From: Burkholderia multivorans
GTDB lineage: Bacteria; Pseudomonadota; Gammaproteobacteria; Burkholderiales; Burkholderiaceae
Direction of reading: 5' to 3'
DNA: 50,988 bases
Assembly: GCF_010645215.1 (NCBI RefSeq)
Contig: NZ_JAAGNW010000010.1
Coordinates: forward strand, 1 to 50,988
Shown here: positions 16,855 through 28,460 of the stretch, piece after piece
How the letters are laid out: every line of letters begins with the position of its first letter
Numbering within the stretch: position 1 is the first letter of the stretch
The notes under the pieces: model-generated
Database searches by the model: none
Told to the model about the DNA's origin: nothing
What the model saw: only the letters and a program-made list of their open reading frames with translations
Position numbers and translations under genes: made by a program

Positions 16855-17251
16855 GCGCGGCTCCTTGACTGAGAAAAGTAAGGGAAAGAGTGTAGCGAAC
16901 ACGCTGCGCATCAGCATCGGGCGTTACCCGCTCGCGACGCGCCGCAACGAAGCAGCGCGGCGGATTGTTCCGTGCGCGGCAGCGCCGTGCGGCCGCCCGA
17001 AACAATCGGGTCCGGACGTGACGAAATCACACGGATTTATTTTCATGCGGGCATGCCGCGCCGCACGGGTTCCGTTCATCATGTGCGCCACGGTCGGAAC
17101 CGGGGCCGCGATCGCGGCGCAATGCGGGCGTGTGGTGCGCGTGCGGCGGGCCGGGAGGTTGCGGCAAAGTCCGGCCGGCGGAGCGGCGCCGGGCCGAACC
17201 GGCCGAGGCGCGCGCCGCCGGGCACTTACACTCCGAATCCATGTATTCCCG
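16855..17251. other. intergenic region with inverted repeat
   Basis: No gene seen. It holds an imperfect inverted repeat GATTGTTCCG/CGAAACAATC (16963-16972 with 16998-17007, one mismatch), an AT-rich patch around 17037-17046, and a TACACT -10-like hexamer (17227-17232) 19 bases before the DUF1493 start. It should contain two divergent promoters. Confidence 0.4.
16889..16894 (-). promoter_or_regulatory. -10 element of the enoyl-CoA hydratase gene
   Basis: TACACT on the minus strand, 34 bases upstream of the ATG. The -35 is not clear. Confidence 0.4.
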
Positions 17252-17608
17252 ATGGCTTACACCACCTGGATCCAGCTGGAATCCTTCGTTCGCCGGGAAA
17301 TCGGCATGCGGCCGTACTGGCCGGTCCACCGCGCCGACCGGCTGGAACAGGACCTCGACGTCACCGGCGACGACGCCAACGACTTCATGCGCAAGTTCTT
17401 CGCCCGCTTCCCCGTCGAGCCCGGCGACTATGCGTTCGACCGCTACTTCTGCCAGGCCGGCTTCAAGCCGTTCGAATTGCTCGCGCGGCCGTTCTCGAGA
17501 AAACTGCGCCGCAAGTACGACAAGCAAGCGCTGACGGTCGGCATGCTCGAGCATGCGATCGAACTCGGCGTGTGGGATTCGCGGCGGCTCGCCGCGGCCG
17601 TGCGGTGA
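17252..17608 (+). CDS. DUF1493 family protein
   Basis: A 118-residue acidic-to-neutral small protein resembling DUF1493: an N-terminal helix (TTWIQLESFVRREIG), an ACP-like segment DLDVTGDDANDFMRKFFARFPVE, and EPGDYAFDRYF. The pattern of Asp-Asp with a downstream helix has been compared with acyl carrier proteins, but no Ser for phosphopantetheine is evident (DDAND). Met at 17252 was chosen because the frame upstream lacks homology. The function is unknown. It converges on the FAH-family gene, with 29 bases between stops. Confidence 0.75.
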   Translation: MAYTTWIQLESFVRREIGMRPYWPVHRADRLEQDLDVTGDDANDFMRKFFARFPVEPGDYAFDRYFCQAGFKPFELLARPFSRKLRRKYDKQALTVGMLEHAIELGVWDSRRLAAAVR

Positions 17609-17637
17609 AACGCGGCGCGCGCCGCCTCGCCCGTTGA

Positions 17638-18630
17638 TCAGGCCGCGCCGTCGGGCGGCGCCACCGATTGCTCGATCGCGCCGAAGATCGACTTGCCGTC
17701 GGGGTCGACCATCTCGATCCGCACCTTGTCGCCGTAGCGCATGAACGGCGTCTGCGGCGCGCCGTGCTCGATCGTCTCCAGGCAACGCTTCTCCGCGATA
17801 CAGCAATAGCCGCGCTTCGCGTCCTGGTTCGACACCGTGCCCGAGCCGACGATCGCCCCCGCGCGCAGGTTGCGCGTCTTCGCGGCGTGCGCGATCAACT
17901 GACCGAAATGAAACACCATGTCGGCCCCCGCATCGGGCTGGCCCACTTTCTTGCCGTTCCAGTGCACGAGCATCGGCCGATGCACGCGCCCGTCGCGCCA
18001 ATGCTCGCCCAGTTCGTCCGGCGTCACCGCGACCGGCGCGAAGGCGGTCGCCGGCTTGCTCTGGAAGAACCCGAAGCCTTTCGCCAGCTCGGCCGGAATC
18101 AGGTTGCGCAAGGACACGTCGTTGACCAGCGTGACGAGCCGCACCGCCTTCAGCGCCTCGTCGGGCGTCGCGCCCATCGGCACGTCGGCCGTGATCACCG
18201 CGACCTCGGCCTCGAAGTCGATGCCCCACTCCTCGGAGCGGCACACGATGTCGTCGCGCGCGCCGATGAAATCGTCGCTGCCGCCCTGGTACATGAGCGG
18301 ATCGGTCCAGAACTCCGGCGGCATCTCCGCGCCGCGCGCCTTGCGCACCAGCTCCACGTGATTCACGTAGGCGGAGCCGTCCGCCCACTGGAACGCGCGC
18401 GGCAGCGGCGCCATGCAGTTGGCCGGCTCGAAGCCGAACGCATGGCGCGCGCGACCGTGGTTCAGCGCGTCGTACAGCTCGCGCAGCTGCGGCGCGTAGA
18501 ACGCCCAGTCGTCGAGCACGCGTTGCAGGGTCGGGGCGATCGCGTCGGCGATCGCCGCCGTCTGCAGGTCGCGGGACACGACGATCAGTTGGCCGTCGCG
18601 CGTGCCGTCCTTCAGCGATGCAAGTTTCAT
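17638..18630 (-). CDS. fumarylacetoacetate hydrolase family protein
   Basis: A 330-residue FAH-fold protein. The metal-binding residues of the family are visible: the acidic cluster IDFEAEVAVITADVP (E-x-E), LVNDVSLRNL (Asp), and KPATAFAPVAVTPDELG. RAGAIVGSGTVSN is the usual C-terminal loop. Such enzymes cleave C-C bonds in acylpyruvates, most often in aromatic amino acid or aromatic compound degradation. It is divergent from an IclR-type regulator, which probably controls it. The substrate cannot be named. Confidence 0.88.
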   Translation of the reverse strand: MKLASLKDGTRDGQLIVVSRDLQTAAIADAIAPTLQRVLDDWAFYAPQLRELYDALNHGRARHAFGFEPANCMAPLPRAFQWADGSAYVNHVELVRKARGAEMPPEFWTDPLMYQGGSDDFIGARDDIVCRSEEWGIDFEAEVAVITADVPMGATPDEALKAVRLVTLVNDVSLRNLIPAELAKGFGFFQSKPATAFAPVAVTPDELGEHWRDGRVHRPMLVHWNGKKVGQPDAGADMVFHFGQLIAHAAKTRNLRAGAIVGSGTVSNQDAKRGYCCIAEKRCLETIEHGAPQTPFMRYGDKVRIEMVDPDGKSIFGAIEQSVAPPDGAA

Positions 18631-18650
18631 AGCGGGGAGAGAACCGTGTA

Positions 18651-18681
18651 GTGACGATGGAAGGAATCTATTTTACGATGG
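18651..18681 (+). promoter_or_regulatory. divergent promoter region with direct repeat ACGATGG
   Basis: ACGATGG occurs twice, at 18654-18660 and 18675-18681, in exact 21-base (two-turn) register. On the plus strand GTGACG (18651-18656) and TACGAT (18674-18679) form a -35/-10 pair with 17-base spacing. On the minus strand TAAAAT (18675-18670) could be the -10 of the FAH gene. A regulator bound here would cover both promoters; IclR is the obvious candidate. Confidence 0.5.
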
Positions 18682-18782
18682 TGAATCCGTGCGGCGGCAT
18701 CCGCGCGGCGGGCGGCCGCCCGCGCGCCGCCCGTCCGCTCCCGTTCCTTCTTGTTCGCGCGCCGTGCGCGCCGCCCCCGCCC

Positions 18783-19625
18783 ATGTCCGTATCCGCCGCT
18801 CCAGACGACGATCTCGCCGACGACGCCACCGAGGAGAAAGTCCGTTCGGGCATCCAGTCGATCGAAGTCGGCTTCCGCCTGCTCGACGTGCTCACGCACG
18901 AGCCGCGCGCGATGATGCTGCGCGATCTCGCGCAGCGCGCGGGCATGAGCCCCGCGAAGGCGCACCGCTACCTCGTGAGCTTCCTGCGGCTCGGGCTCGT
19001 CTCGCAGGACCCGGTGTCGGGCCGCTACGAACTCGGCGGCTTCGCGCTGCAGATGGGCCTCGCCCGCCTCGCGCGCATCGACGGCGCGCCGCTCGCGCGG
19101 ATCGCGCTCACCGCGCTGCGCGACCAGCTCGACCAGACGGTCGGGATCGCGGTGTGGGGCAACCAGGGGCCGACCGTCGTGCACTGGATGGAGTCGAGCC
19201 ATCCGGCCCGGGCGTCGCTCAAGCTCGGCGACGTGATGCCGCTCCTCGGCTCCGCCACCGGGCTGCTGTTCGCCGCCTACCTGCCGCGCAGCAAGACGGC
19301 GGCGCTGCTCGAGCGCGAACTCGCCGACACGCGGCGCTCGCCGCACCACGGCGGGCCGCGCACGCCGGCCGAGGTCGAAACCCTGCTCGCCGAGGTGCGC
19401 GCGCACCAGGCGGCGCGCGTCGAAGGCATGCTGCTGCCGACCATCCATGCGTTCTGCATGCCGGTGTTCGATGGGGTCGGCGATCTCGCGCTCGCGCTGA
19501 TCGTGCTCGGCCACGAAGGCGCATTCGACATTCGCTGGGGCGGCGAGATCGACGTCGCGCTGCGCGCCTGTGCGCAAAAACTGTCCTACGAACTTGGGTA
19601 TAGTGAGGCCCCGCGCGACGCCTGA
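18783..19625 (+). CDS. IclR-family transcriptional regulator
   Basis: A 280-residue regulator: an N-terminal winged helix (about residues 23-85: IQSIEVGFRLLDVL, LRDLAQRAGMSPAKAHRYLVSF) followed by the IclR effector domain (MPLLGSATGLLFAAYLP, LLPTIHAFCMPVFDGVGDLALALIVLG). The open frame extends to 18651, but the Met at 18783 fits the family length; the upstream part is Arg/Pro-rich and unlike the family. It is divergently transcribed from the FAH-family gene and most likely controls it and itself. Confidence 0.9.
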   Translation: MSVSAAPDDDLADDATEEKVRSGIQSIEVGFRLLDVLTHEPRAMMLRDLAQRAGMSPAKAHRYLVSFLRLGLVSQDPVSGRYELGGFALQMGLARLARIDGAPLARIALTALRDQLDQTVGIAVWGNQGPTVVHWMESSHPARASLKLGDVMPLLGSATGLLFAAYLPRSKTAALLERELADTRRSPHHGGPRTPAEVETLLAEVRAHQAARVEGMLLPTIHAFCMPVFDGVGDLALALIVLGHEGAFDIRWGGEIDVALRACAQKLSYELGYSEAPRDA

Positions 19626-19747
19626 GCGTGCGCGGCCCTGTGCGAACGTTCGCGCGCGCGGCCGGTCCCAGCGATGAAGCGGCGCCGCGCGCGGCTGGCC
19701 GCGCCGTCGCCCGATTCACGTTTGCCCGAGCCCCGCGTCCCTACTCC

Positions 19748-20869
19748 ATGTCGCCGCTGTCCGCTTCGCCCCGTCCGTCCCTCGCCGCGCGCCGCGCGTG
19801 GCGGCTCGGCGTCGTGCTCGCACTCGTGCTCGGCCTGCACGGCCTGGCCGGGCTCTGGCTCACGCGCTTTCGCGAACCGTTCAAGCCGCTCGCGCCCGTC
19901 GACGCGCCGATCGAGATCGCCCTGCTGAAACCGCAGCCCCTCGAACGCCAGCCGGCCGCGGCGCCCGTCGCACCGCGCCGCAAGGCCGCGCACGGCGACG
20001 CGCCGCACCGCGCCGCCGCGCCATCGGCACCCGCCGCGCCGCCCGTGCTGAGCGCCCTCGATACCGCGCACACCCCGGTCACCACGCCCGCGAGCGCGCC
20101 GAGCGCCGCCTCGGGCACCGCCGCGTCCGCCGCCGCAGCGGGCGGCGATGCGCATGCCGCGCACGCCGACGCCAACGCCGAACACGCGGCAACGGGCGTC
20201 AAGTTCCTCGCGCCGCCCTCCGGCGATCTGCAGTACGACACGTTCTACAACGGCGTGCAGAACGCGACCGGCACGATCCTCTGGCGCAGCGACGGCCGCA
20301 CCTACACGCTGTCGGTCACGATGCCCGTGCCGTTCGTCGGACCATTCAGATACCACAGCCGCGGCCGCATCGCGATCTTCAACCGGGAGGCGAAGCAGAT
20401 CGTCTTCACCCGCACCCCGAATTCGCTCGCGCTGCCCGACGGCGCACAGGACCGCTTCAGCATGCTGATGCAGCTGGCCGGGCTGCTGCGCGGCGCCCCC
20501 GACACCTATCGGCCGGGTGTCACGCGCGAGTTCTATGTCGTCGACAACAACAGCGGCGAGATCTGGCCGATCACCACGATCGGCGACGAGACCGTGCAGA
20601 CCGCCGAGGGCAGCCTGCCCGCGCGGCACTTCATGCGCCTGCCGCGCCGCCCGGGCGACACGCGCCGCCTCGATCTGTGGCTCGCGCCGTCGCTCGACTG
20701 GCTGCCCGCGCGGATGGTGCAGACCGAACCGAACGGCGCGCAGATCGAACTCCTGTGGCACGGCCGGCGCGCGCCGCCCGCGGCGGCGCCCGACGCCCCT
20801 GCGCCGGGCGCGGACAGCGAGCCGGTAAATTCGACCGGCCCGGCCGCGACCGATCCCGCGCCCCGTTGA
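19748..20869 (+). CDS. DUF3108 domain protein with TonB-like N-terminus
   Basis: A 373-residue protein. The first 65 residues have an anchor helix (RLGVVLALVLGLHGLAGLWL) and then PIEIALLKPQPLE, as in TonB-type proteins; a Pro/Ala-rich linker of about 90 residues follows; the C-terminal 220 residues form a DUF3108 domain (GDLQYDTFYNGVQNATGTILWR, RYHSRGRIAIFNRE, LDLWLAPSLDWLPARM), which is thought to be a periplasmic beta-rich fold. It probably faces the periplasm. The role is unknown. Met at 19748 was chosen because it just precedes the anchor. It follows the iclR gene by 122 bases. Confidence 0.78.
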   Translation: MSPLSASPRPSLAARRAWRLGVVLALVLGLHGLAGLWLTRFREPFKPLAPVDAPIEIALLKPQPLERQPAAAPVAPRRKAAHGDAPHRAAAPSAPAAPPVLSALDTAHTPVTTPASAPSAASGTAASAAAAGGDAHAAHADANAEHAATGVKFLAPPSGDLQYDTFYNGVQNATGTILWRSDGRTYTLSVTMPVPFVGPFRYHSRGRIAIFNREAKQIVFTRTPNSLALPDGAQDRFSMLMQLAGLLRGAPDTYRPGVTREFYVVDNNSGEIWPITTIGDETVQTAEGSLPARHFMRLPRRPGDTRRLDLWLAPSLDWLPARMVQTEPNGAQIELLWHGRRAPPAAAPDAPAPGADSEPVNSTGPAATDPAPR

Positions 20870-21050
20870 CAATCTTTGACACGAAATCCTGTCCACGCGC
20901 AAACTCACGGAAACGTTTTACAGATATCGGCTTCTAAACCGATACGCCCCCTCCGCTTGCGGGCGTGCAGCGCAACCCCTTGAAACCGGCCCGGCCTGCC
21001 CCATCTATTGGGCAACAAGGCCAGAAGCCACTGCGAAGAGGAGTGCCGCC

Positions 21051-21308
21051 ATGCAAATGATCTACAACAGCCCCAACTACTGCGTCGTCGAGTTTCCGCC
21101 GCAGCAAGGCCACCACGCGATGAATGCGGGCGGCTACGAAATCGTCGACAAGCACGCGCAGCGAGAGATCTTCATCGACGGTGAGCTGGCCGCACGATTC
21201 CGCGAGCATGTGAAGCAGCTGATCCAGGACGAGCCGAGCCTCGACGAGGTGGACGAATTCCTCGGGCAATTCGACAGCCTGATGACCCAACCCGTCGTGC
21301 TGCACTGA
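21051..21308 (+). CDS. DUF3567 family small protein
   Basis: An 85-residue cytosolic protein matching DUF3567, a family seen mainly in beta-proteobacteria: MIYNSPNYCVVEFP at the N-terminus, then GGYEIVDKHAQREIFIDG and DEVDEFLGQFDSLM. The function is unknown. The ribosome-binding site GAGGAG lies 8 bases before the ATG. It is followed by a terminator and then metH. It may be monocistronic. Confidence 0.85.
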   Translation: MQMIYNSPNYCVVEFPPQQGHHAMNAGGYEIVDKHAQREIFIDGELAARFREHVKQLIQDEPSLDEVDEFLGQFDSLMTQPVVLH

Positions 21309-21318
21309 AGCCGCCGCC

Positions 21319-21340
21319 CGGCCCGCGCCGCGGGCCGTTT
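21319..21340 (+). terminator. rho-independent terminator after DUF3567 gene
   Basis: Stem CGGCCCGC/GCGGGCCG (21319-21326 with 21330-21337), 3-base loop, followed by TTT. Confidence 0.6.
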
Positions 21341-21417
21341 CCTCCACGCACTCCCTGGCCCCCGCCCGGTCCGCCGCGCGGGGGTTTGCTTGACGGGCGG
21401 CACGCCCCGCCACCCGC

Positions 21418-21423
21418 TACAAT
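21418..21423 (+). promoter_or_regulatory. -10 element of metH
   Basis: TACAAT 30 bases before the metH start. A TTGACG (21390-21395) lies 22 bases upstream, which is too far for an ordinary -35. No SAM- or cobalamin-riboswitch-like structure is evident in the short leader. Confidence 0.4.
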
Positions 21424-21453
21424 GACGGTTTCCCGACTCGCCGGTAAACCGAC

Positions 21454-22521
21454 ATGTCCGCGTCCCGACCGCTCGCCCCGTCCGCCCAGGCCGCCCGCTA
21501 CACGCGCGGCGCCGCGCTGCCCGCGCTGCTGCAGCAGCGCATCCTGATCCGCGACGGCGCGATGGGCACGATGATCCAGCGCTACAAGCTCGACGAGGCC
21601 GCCTACCGCGGCGAGCGCTTCCAGGATTTCCCGCGCGACGTGAAGGGCAACAACGAGCTGCTGTCGATCACGCGGCCGGACGTGATCCGCGAGATCCACG
21701 ACCAGTACTTCGCGGCCGGCGCCGACATCACCGAGACCAACACCTTCGGCGCGACGCGCGTCGCGCAGGCCGACTACGGGATGGAAGACCTCGTCGTCGA
21801 GATGAATCTCGAATCGGCGCGGCTCGCGCGCGAAGCGGCCGAGCGCTACTCGACGCCCGACAAGCCGCGCTTCGTCGCGGGCGCGATCGGCCCGACGCCG
21901 AAAACCGCGAGCATCTCGCCCGACGTCAACGATCCGGGCGCGCGCAACGTCAGCTTCGACGAACTGCGCGATACGTACTATGAACAGGCGAAAGCGCTGC
22001 TCGACGGCGGCGTCGACCTGTTCCTGGTCGAGACCATCTTCGACACGCTGAATGCGAAGGCCGCCCTGTTCGCGCTCGACGAGCTGTTCGAGCACACCGG
22101 CGAATGCCTGCCGATCATGATCTCGGGCACCGTCACCGACGCCTCGGGCCGGATCCTGTCGGGCCAGACGGTCGAGGCGTTCTGGAATTCGCTGCGCCAC
22201 GCGAAGCCGCTCACCTTCGGCCTGAACTGCGCGCTCGGCGCGGCGCTGATGCGGCCCTACGTGGCCGAGCTGGCGAAGCTCTGCGACACCTACCTGTCGT
22301 GCTACCCGAATGCCGGCCTGCCGAATCCGATGAGCGAGACCGGCTTCGACGAGACGCCGGACGTCACGTCGAGCCTGCTGAAGGAATTCGCCCAGGCGGG
22401 CCTCGTGAACATCGCGGGCGGCTGCTGCGGCACGACGCCCGAGCACAGCGCAGCGATCGCCCAGGCGCTCGCCGACCTGAAACCGCGCCGCTGGCCCGCG
22501 CAGTACAGCGAAGCCGCCTGA
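21454..22521 (+). CDS. metH1: methionine synthase, homocysteine-binding half
   Basis: A 355-residue protein covering only the homocysteine S-methyltransferase domain of cobalamin-dependent methionine synthase: [12 protein letters not shown] near the N-terminus, ETNTFGA, and the zinc ligands Cys259 (NCALGA) and Cys324/Cys325 ([10 protein letters not shown]). It activates homocysteine on zinc for methyl transfer from methylcobalamin. The other domains are encoded by the next gene 34 bases downstream; this two-gene arrangement is usual in this group. The gene symbol is given in the descriptive sense of a metH first half. Confidence 0.92.
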   Translation: MSASRPLAPSAQAARYTRGAALPALLQQRILIRDGAMGTMIQRYKLDEAAYRGERFQDFPRDVKGNNELLSITRPDVIREIHDQYFAAGADITETNTFGATRVAQADYGMEDLVVEMNLESARLAREAAERYSTPDKPRFVAGAIGPTPKTASISPDVNDPGARNVSFDELRDTYYEQAKALLDGGVDLFLVETIFDTLNAKAALFALDELFEHTGECLPIMISGTVTDASGRILSGQTVEAFWNSLRHAKPLTFGLNCALGAALMRPYVAELAKLCDTYLSCYPNAGLPNPMSETGFDETPDVTSSLLKEFAQAGLVNIAGGCCGTTPEHSAAIAQALADLKPRRWPAQYSEAA

Positions 22522-22555
22522 GCGCGCCCCCCAACCCGCCCCCGCCCCCACTGCC

Positions 22556-25102
<2,547 letters not shown>

Positions 25103-25137
25103 CGGCGCGCCGGGGCGGCAGCCCGCCCCGTCAAGAA

Positions 25138-25163
25138 AAAAGCCCGCATGCGTGCGGGCTTTT
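25138..25163. terminator. bidirectional terminator between metH and DUF1840
   Basis: Perfect 11-base stem AAAAGCCCGCA/TGCGGGCTTTT (25138-25148 with 25153-25163), TGCG loop. It has A-tracts on the left and T-tracts on the right, so it serves metH on the plus strand and the convergent gene on the minus strand. Confidence 0.88.
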
Positions 25164-25196
25164 GCGCATCCGGCGCGGCGTCGACGCCGCGCGGGC

Positions 25197-25520
25197 TCAG
25201 AAGCCCCAGTGGATGTCGGCGTTCTGCGCCTTCGCCTCGCGCAGCATCACCAGGAACGGCGCGACGCGCTGGGCCAGGCTCGCCGGCACCTCGTGGTGCG
25301 CGTGATCCGGCTCGTCCTCGTGGAAATGCCCCGCGTGCTCGGCCCGTTGCTGCTTGGCCTGCGCGACCGCGCCTTCCAGCTTGGCGATCGCACCGTCGAG
25401 TTCGTCGGACGTGATCACCCCGCGCTCGCCCAGCTGCTTGCCGACGATACCGAGCACGTACACCGCGAAGTCCTTCAGCACGTCGAGATCCTGTGCCGCT
25501 TTGCTCTTAAACGTAATCAT
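25197..25520 (-). CDS. DUF1840 family protein
   Basis: A 107-residue protein matching DUF1840: MITFKSKAAQDLDVL at the N-terminus, a helical middle with a His-rich loop (HAGHFHEDEPDHAHH) and a C-terminal RVAPFLVMLREA with DIHWGF at the end. No catalytic motif is seen. The His-rich loop suggests metal binding, but this is a guess. It is monocistronic, and converges on the terminator shared with metH. Confidence 0.82.
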   Translation of the reverse strand: MITFKSKAAQDLDVLKDFAVYVLGIVGKQLGERGVITSDELDGAIAKLEGAVAQAKQQRAEHAGHFHEDEPDHAHHEVPASLAQRVAPFLVMLREAKAQNADIHWGF

Positions 25521-25633
25521 GACAATCCCTTTTCATCTTGTTGTGCGTGCCGGCTCCCGCTGCTCCGGAGGCCCGGCGAGCGCGCATCAGGCCGCTCGGG
25601 CGCGTGGCACCTGAGCGGCATATTAGCACCTGT

Positions 25634-25639
25634 TAAAAT
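25634..25639 (+). promoter_or_regulatory. -10 element of argS
   Basis: TAAAAT, with a poor -35 (CTGAGC, 25611-25616) at 17 bases. The leader would be about 80 bases. Confidence 0.4.
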
Positions 25640-25724
25640 TCAGCGATTCCTGAAACGCGCGCCCCCGGGCGCGCCGGCGTCCCGGCCCAGGCGGGCCGTC
25701 GTCAACGACATTTAACGACCAGCC

Positions 25725-27509
25725 ATGCTGCCCGCACAAAAACACACTCTCGAAACCCTGCTCGCCGACAGCGTCAAGCAGGTGGTCCAGGACCTCAAGG
25801 GCGACGCCGACGCGGCGTTCGTCACCCCGGCGATCGCGCTCGAGCGCCCGAAGGCGGCCGCGCACGGCGATGTCGCCTGCAACGTCGCGATGCAGCTCGC
25901 GAAGCCGCTCGGGGCGAATCCGCGCCAGCTGGCCGAGCGGATCGTCGCCGCGCTGACCGCCCAGCCGGGCGCGCAGGACCTCGTCGAGGCGGCCGAGATC
26001 GCCGGCCCCGGCTTCATCAACCTGCGGCTGACCGCCGCCTCCAAGCAGGCCGTGGTCAGCGCCGTGCTGGCCGAGGGTCGCACCTTCGGCCAGTCGAAGC
26101 GCGACGCCGGCAAGCGCGTGCTGCTCGAATTCGTGTCGGCCAACCCGACCGGCCCGCTGCACCTCGGGCACGCGCGCCAGGCGGCGCTCGGCGACGTGCT
26201 CGCGAGCGTGCTCGCGAGCCAGGGCTACGCGGTACACCGCGAGTTCTACTACAACGACGCGGGCGTGCAGATCAACAACCTGGCGCTGTCGACGCAGGCG
26301 CGCGGGCGCGGCCTGAAGCCCGGCGACGCGGGCTGGCCGGAAGCCGCGTACAACGGCGAATACATCGCCGAGATCGCGCGCGACTACCTGGCGGGCGAGA
26401 CGGTCGCCGCGTCGGACGGCGTGCCGGTCAAGGGCGCCGCCGACCTCGACGACCTCGACGCGATCCGCCGCTTCGCGGTCGCCTACCTGCGCCGCGAGCA
26501 GGACATGGACCTGAAGGCGTTCGGCGTCGTGTTCGACGAGTACTACCTCGAATCGTCGCTGTACAAGGAAGGCCGGGTCGAGCAGACGGTCGACGCGCTG
26601 GTCGAGGCCGGCATGACCTACGAGCAGGAAGGCGCGCTGTGGCTGCGCACGACCGACGAGGGCGACGACAAGGACCGCGTGATGCGCAAGACCGACGGCA
26701 CCTACACGTATTTCGTGCCGGACGTCGCCTACCACGTCACCAAGTGGCAGCGCGGCTACACCAAGGTCATCAACATCCAGGGCACCGACCACCACGGCAC
26801 GATCGCGCGCGTGCGCGCGGGCCTGCAGGGCCTGCACGCCGGCATCCCGAAGGGCTATCCCGACTACGTGCTGCACAAGATGGTCACGGTGATGCGCGAC
26901 GGCCAGGAAGTGAAGATCTCGAAGCGCGCGGGCAGCTACGTGACCGTGCGCGACCTGATCGAATGGTCGGGCGGCGCGCAGCCGGGCGCCGAGGTCGCGC
27001 CGGACCAGCTCGACGCGGCCACCCTCACGCGCGGCCGCGACGCGGTGCGGTTCTTCCTGATCTCGCGTAAGGCCGACACGGAATTCGTGTTCGATATCGA
27101 CCTCGCGCTGAAACAGAACGACGAAAACCCGGTCTACTACGTGCAGTACGCGCACGCGCGGATCTGCTCGGTGCTCAACGAACTGAAGGCGCGTTACGGC
27201 GTCGACGCCGCGCAGCTCGCGACGGCCGACCTCGCGCCGCTGTCGAGCAAGTCCGCGATGGCGCTGCTGCAGAAGCTCGGCGAGTACCCGGACCTGCTCA
27301 CGCATGCGGCGGGCGAACTGGCGCCGCATGCGGTCGCGTTCTATCTGCGCGACCTCGCGGGTGAGTTTCACTCGTTCTACAATGCGGAGCGCGTGCTCGT
27401 CGACGACGCGGCGCCCCGCAATGCGCGCGCCGCGCTGCTCGCCGCCGCGCGGCAGGTGTTCGAGAACGGCCTCGCGGTGCTCGGCGTATCCGCGCCCGAG
27501 AAGATGTAA
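25725..27509 (+). CDS. argS: arginyl-tRNA synthetase
   Basis: A 594-residue class I aminoacyl-tRNA synthetase. HLGH (146-149) is the HIGH motif, and KISKR (397-401) serves in place of KMSKS. An N-terminal Add1-type domain (about 1-100) and a C-terminal anticodon-binding helical domain (DALR-like, [31 protein letters not shown] sections) complete the protein. It charges tRNA-Arg. The start at 25725 has no strong ribosome-binding site, but homology begins at [11 protein letters not shown] hairpin follows the stop. It is at normal full length. Confidence 0.95.
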   Translation: MLPAQKHTLETLLADSVKQVVQDLKGDADAAFVTPAIALERPKAAAHGDVACNVAMQLAKPLGANPRQLAERIVAALTAQPGAQDLVEAAEIAGPGFINLRLTAASKQAVVSAVLAEGRTFGQSKRDAGKRVLLEFVSANPTGPLHLGHARQAALGDVLASVLASQGYAVHREFYYNDAGVQINNLALSTQARGRGLKPGDAGWPEAAYNGEYIAEIARDYLAGETVAASDGVPVKGAADLDDLDAIRRFAVAYLRREQDMDLKAFGVVFDEYYLESSLYKEGRVEQTVDALVEAGMTYEQEGALWLRTTDEGDDKDRVMRKTDGTYTYFVPDVAYHVTKWQRGYTKVINIQGTDHHGTIARVRAGLQGLHAGIPKGYPDYVLHKMVTVMRDGQEVKISKRAGSYVTVRDLIEWSGGAQPGAEVAPDQLDAATLTRGRDAVRFFLISRKADTEFVFDIDLALKQNDENPVYYVQYAHARICSVLNELKARYGVDAAQLATADLAPLSSKSAMALLQKLGEYPDLLTHAAGELAPHAVAFYLRDLAGEFHSFYNAERVLVDDAAPRNARAALLAAARQVFENGLAVLGVSAPEKM

Positions 27510-27531
27510 CGCGCGAGGACAGACCGTCACG

Positions 27532-27557
27532 GGTCGCGGCGCCGTCCGGCCGCGACC
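27532..27557 (+). terminator. hairpin after argS, probable terminator
   Basis: Stem GGTCGCGGC/GCCGCGACC (27532-27540 with 27549-27557), 8-base loop. The T-rich run (TTCTTTTT) comes only 11 bases later, so termination may be partial. Confidence 0.45.
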
Positions 27558-27590
27558 GTTTCACGATTCTTTTTGCAGGTGACTCAAGCA

Positions 27591-28403
27591 ATGGCAAAAC
27601 CACGCCGCACTACCAAGCAGTCGAAACAAGCCGGAGGAACATTTCTGGGTATCGTGCTGGGGCTGATCGTCGGCCTCGCGATCGCGGTAGTGGTGGCGCT
27701 CTATATCACGCGCGCGCCGTCGCCGTTCGTGTCGAAGGTGCCGCCGCCCACCGATACCGGCGCAAGCCAGCCGCAGCAATTCGATCCGAACCGCGCGCTG
27801 CAGGGCAAGACGCCCGGCCAGCCGGTCCCGCAGGCCGCCCAGCCCACGCCGCCGAACACCGCGCCGGGCCAGGCCGCCAACCCGACCCAGCCGGGCCTGC
27901 TGCCCGAGCCGCAGATCGTCGAGGTGCCGGGCGCCGCGCCCAACGGCAATGCGAACCCGGGCACGGACAACGGCGTCGCCGTCGCGCCGAAGCCCGCCGA
28001 CGTCACGCCGCCCGTGAAGAAGCCGTCGACCGCGACGGCCGCCGCGCCCTCGTCGTCGCCGTCGCCGTCGCCCGCCAAGAACGCGCAGACGCCGCCGAAG
28101 GCGACCTCGTCGGCCGCCGCGACGGCCGCCAAGCCGACCTCCGCCGCGACCGCCGCCGATGCGAACACCGGCTACTTCCTGCAGGTGGGCGCATACAAGA
28201 CCGAGGGCGACGCCGAGCAGCAGCGCGCACGCCTCGGGTTCCAGGGTTTCGAGTCGAAGGTGTCGAAGCGCGACGTCAGCGGCGTCACCTACTATCGCGT
28301 GCGGGTCGGCCCGTTCGCGAAATTCGACGACATGAACTCGGCGCGCCAGCGGCTGTCCGACGCAGGTGTCGATACGGCGGTGATCCGCTTCACGAAGCAG
28401 TGA
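27591..28403 (+). CDS. SPOR-domain membrane protein (FtsN-like)
   Basis: A 270-residue bitopic protein: a Lys/Arg-rich cytoplasmic N-terminus (MAKPRRTTKQSKQ), one membrane helix (about 17-39), a Pro/Ala/Thr-rich periplasmic linker of 150 or so residues, and a C-terminal SPOR domain (about 193-268: YFLQVGAYKTEGDAEQQR, YYRVRVGPFA). SPOR domains bind denuded septal peptidoglycan, and this layout fits FtsN-type cell-division proteins. The Met at 27591 is preferred to the in-frame one six codons upstream. A 9-base hairpin overlaps its stop and separates it from dsbA. Confidence 0.88.
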   Translation: MAKPRRTTKQSKQAGGTFLGIVLGLIVGLAIAVVVALYITRAPSPFVSKVPPPTDTGASQPQQFDPNRALQGKTPGQPVPQAAQPTPPNTAPGQAANPTQPGLLPEPQIVEVPGAAPNGNANPGTDNGVAVAPKPADVTPPVKKPSTATAAAPSSSPSPSPAKNAQTPPKATSSAAATAAKPTSAATAADANTGYFLQVGAYKTEGDAEQQRARLGFQGFESKVSKRDVSGVTYYRVRVGPFAKFDDMNSARQRLSDAGVDTAVIRFTKQ

Positions 28404-28429
28404 CGGGCGGCATCGCCGCGCGCCCGTCA
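28401..28429 (+). other. stem-loop overlapping the SPOR-gene stop
   Basis: TGACGGGCG (28401-28409) pairs perfectly with CGCCCGTCA (28421-28429), 11-base loop. The stop TGA is part of the stem. No T-run follows, so it is more likely an mRNA-stabilising or attenuating hairpin between the SPOR gene and dsbA. Confidence 0.45.
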
Positions 28430-28460
28430 GGCCAACCACGCAACCGATCCAACATCCAAC

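Noticed and set aside
17027-17052. CRP-like site (GTGA-N5-TCAC) upstream of the DUF1493 gene
   Set aside because: Spacer is five instead of six bases, arms are short, and no promoter is properly placed against it.
18651-18782. Upstream extension of the IclR regulator to 18651
   Set aside because: The added 44 residues are Arg/Pro-rich, unlike the family, and cover the predicted divergent promoter.
21309-21453. A SAM, SAH or cobalamin riboswitch before metH
   Set aside because: The 145 bases hold a terminator of the preceding gene and a short leader only; no conserved riboswitch core was seen.
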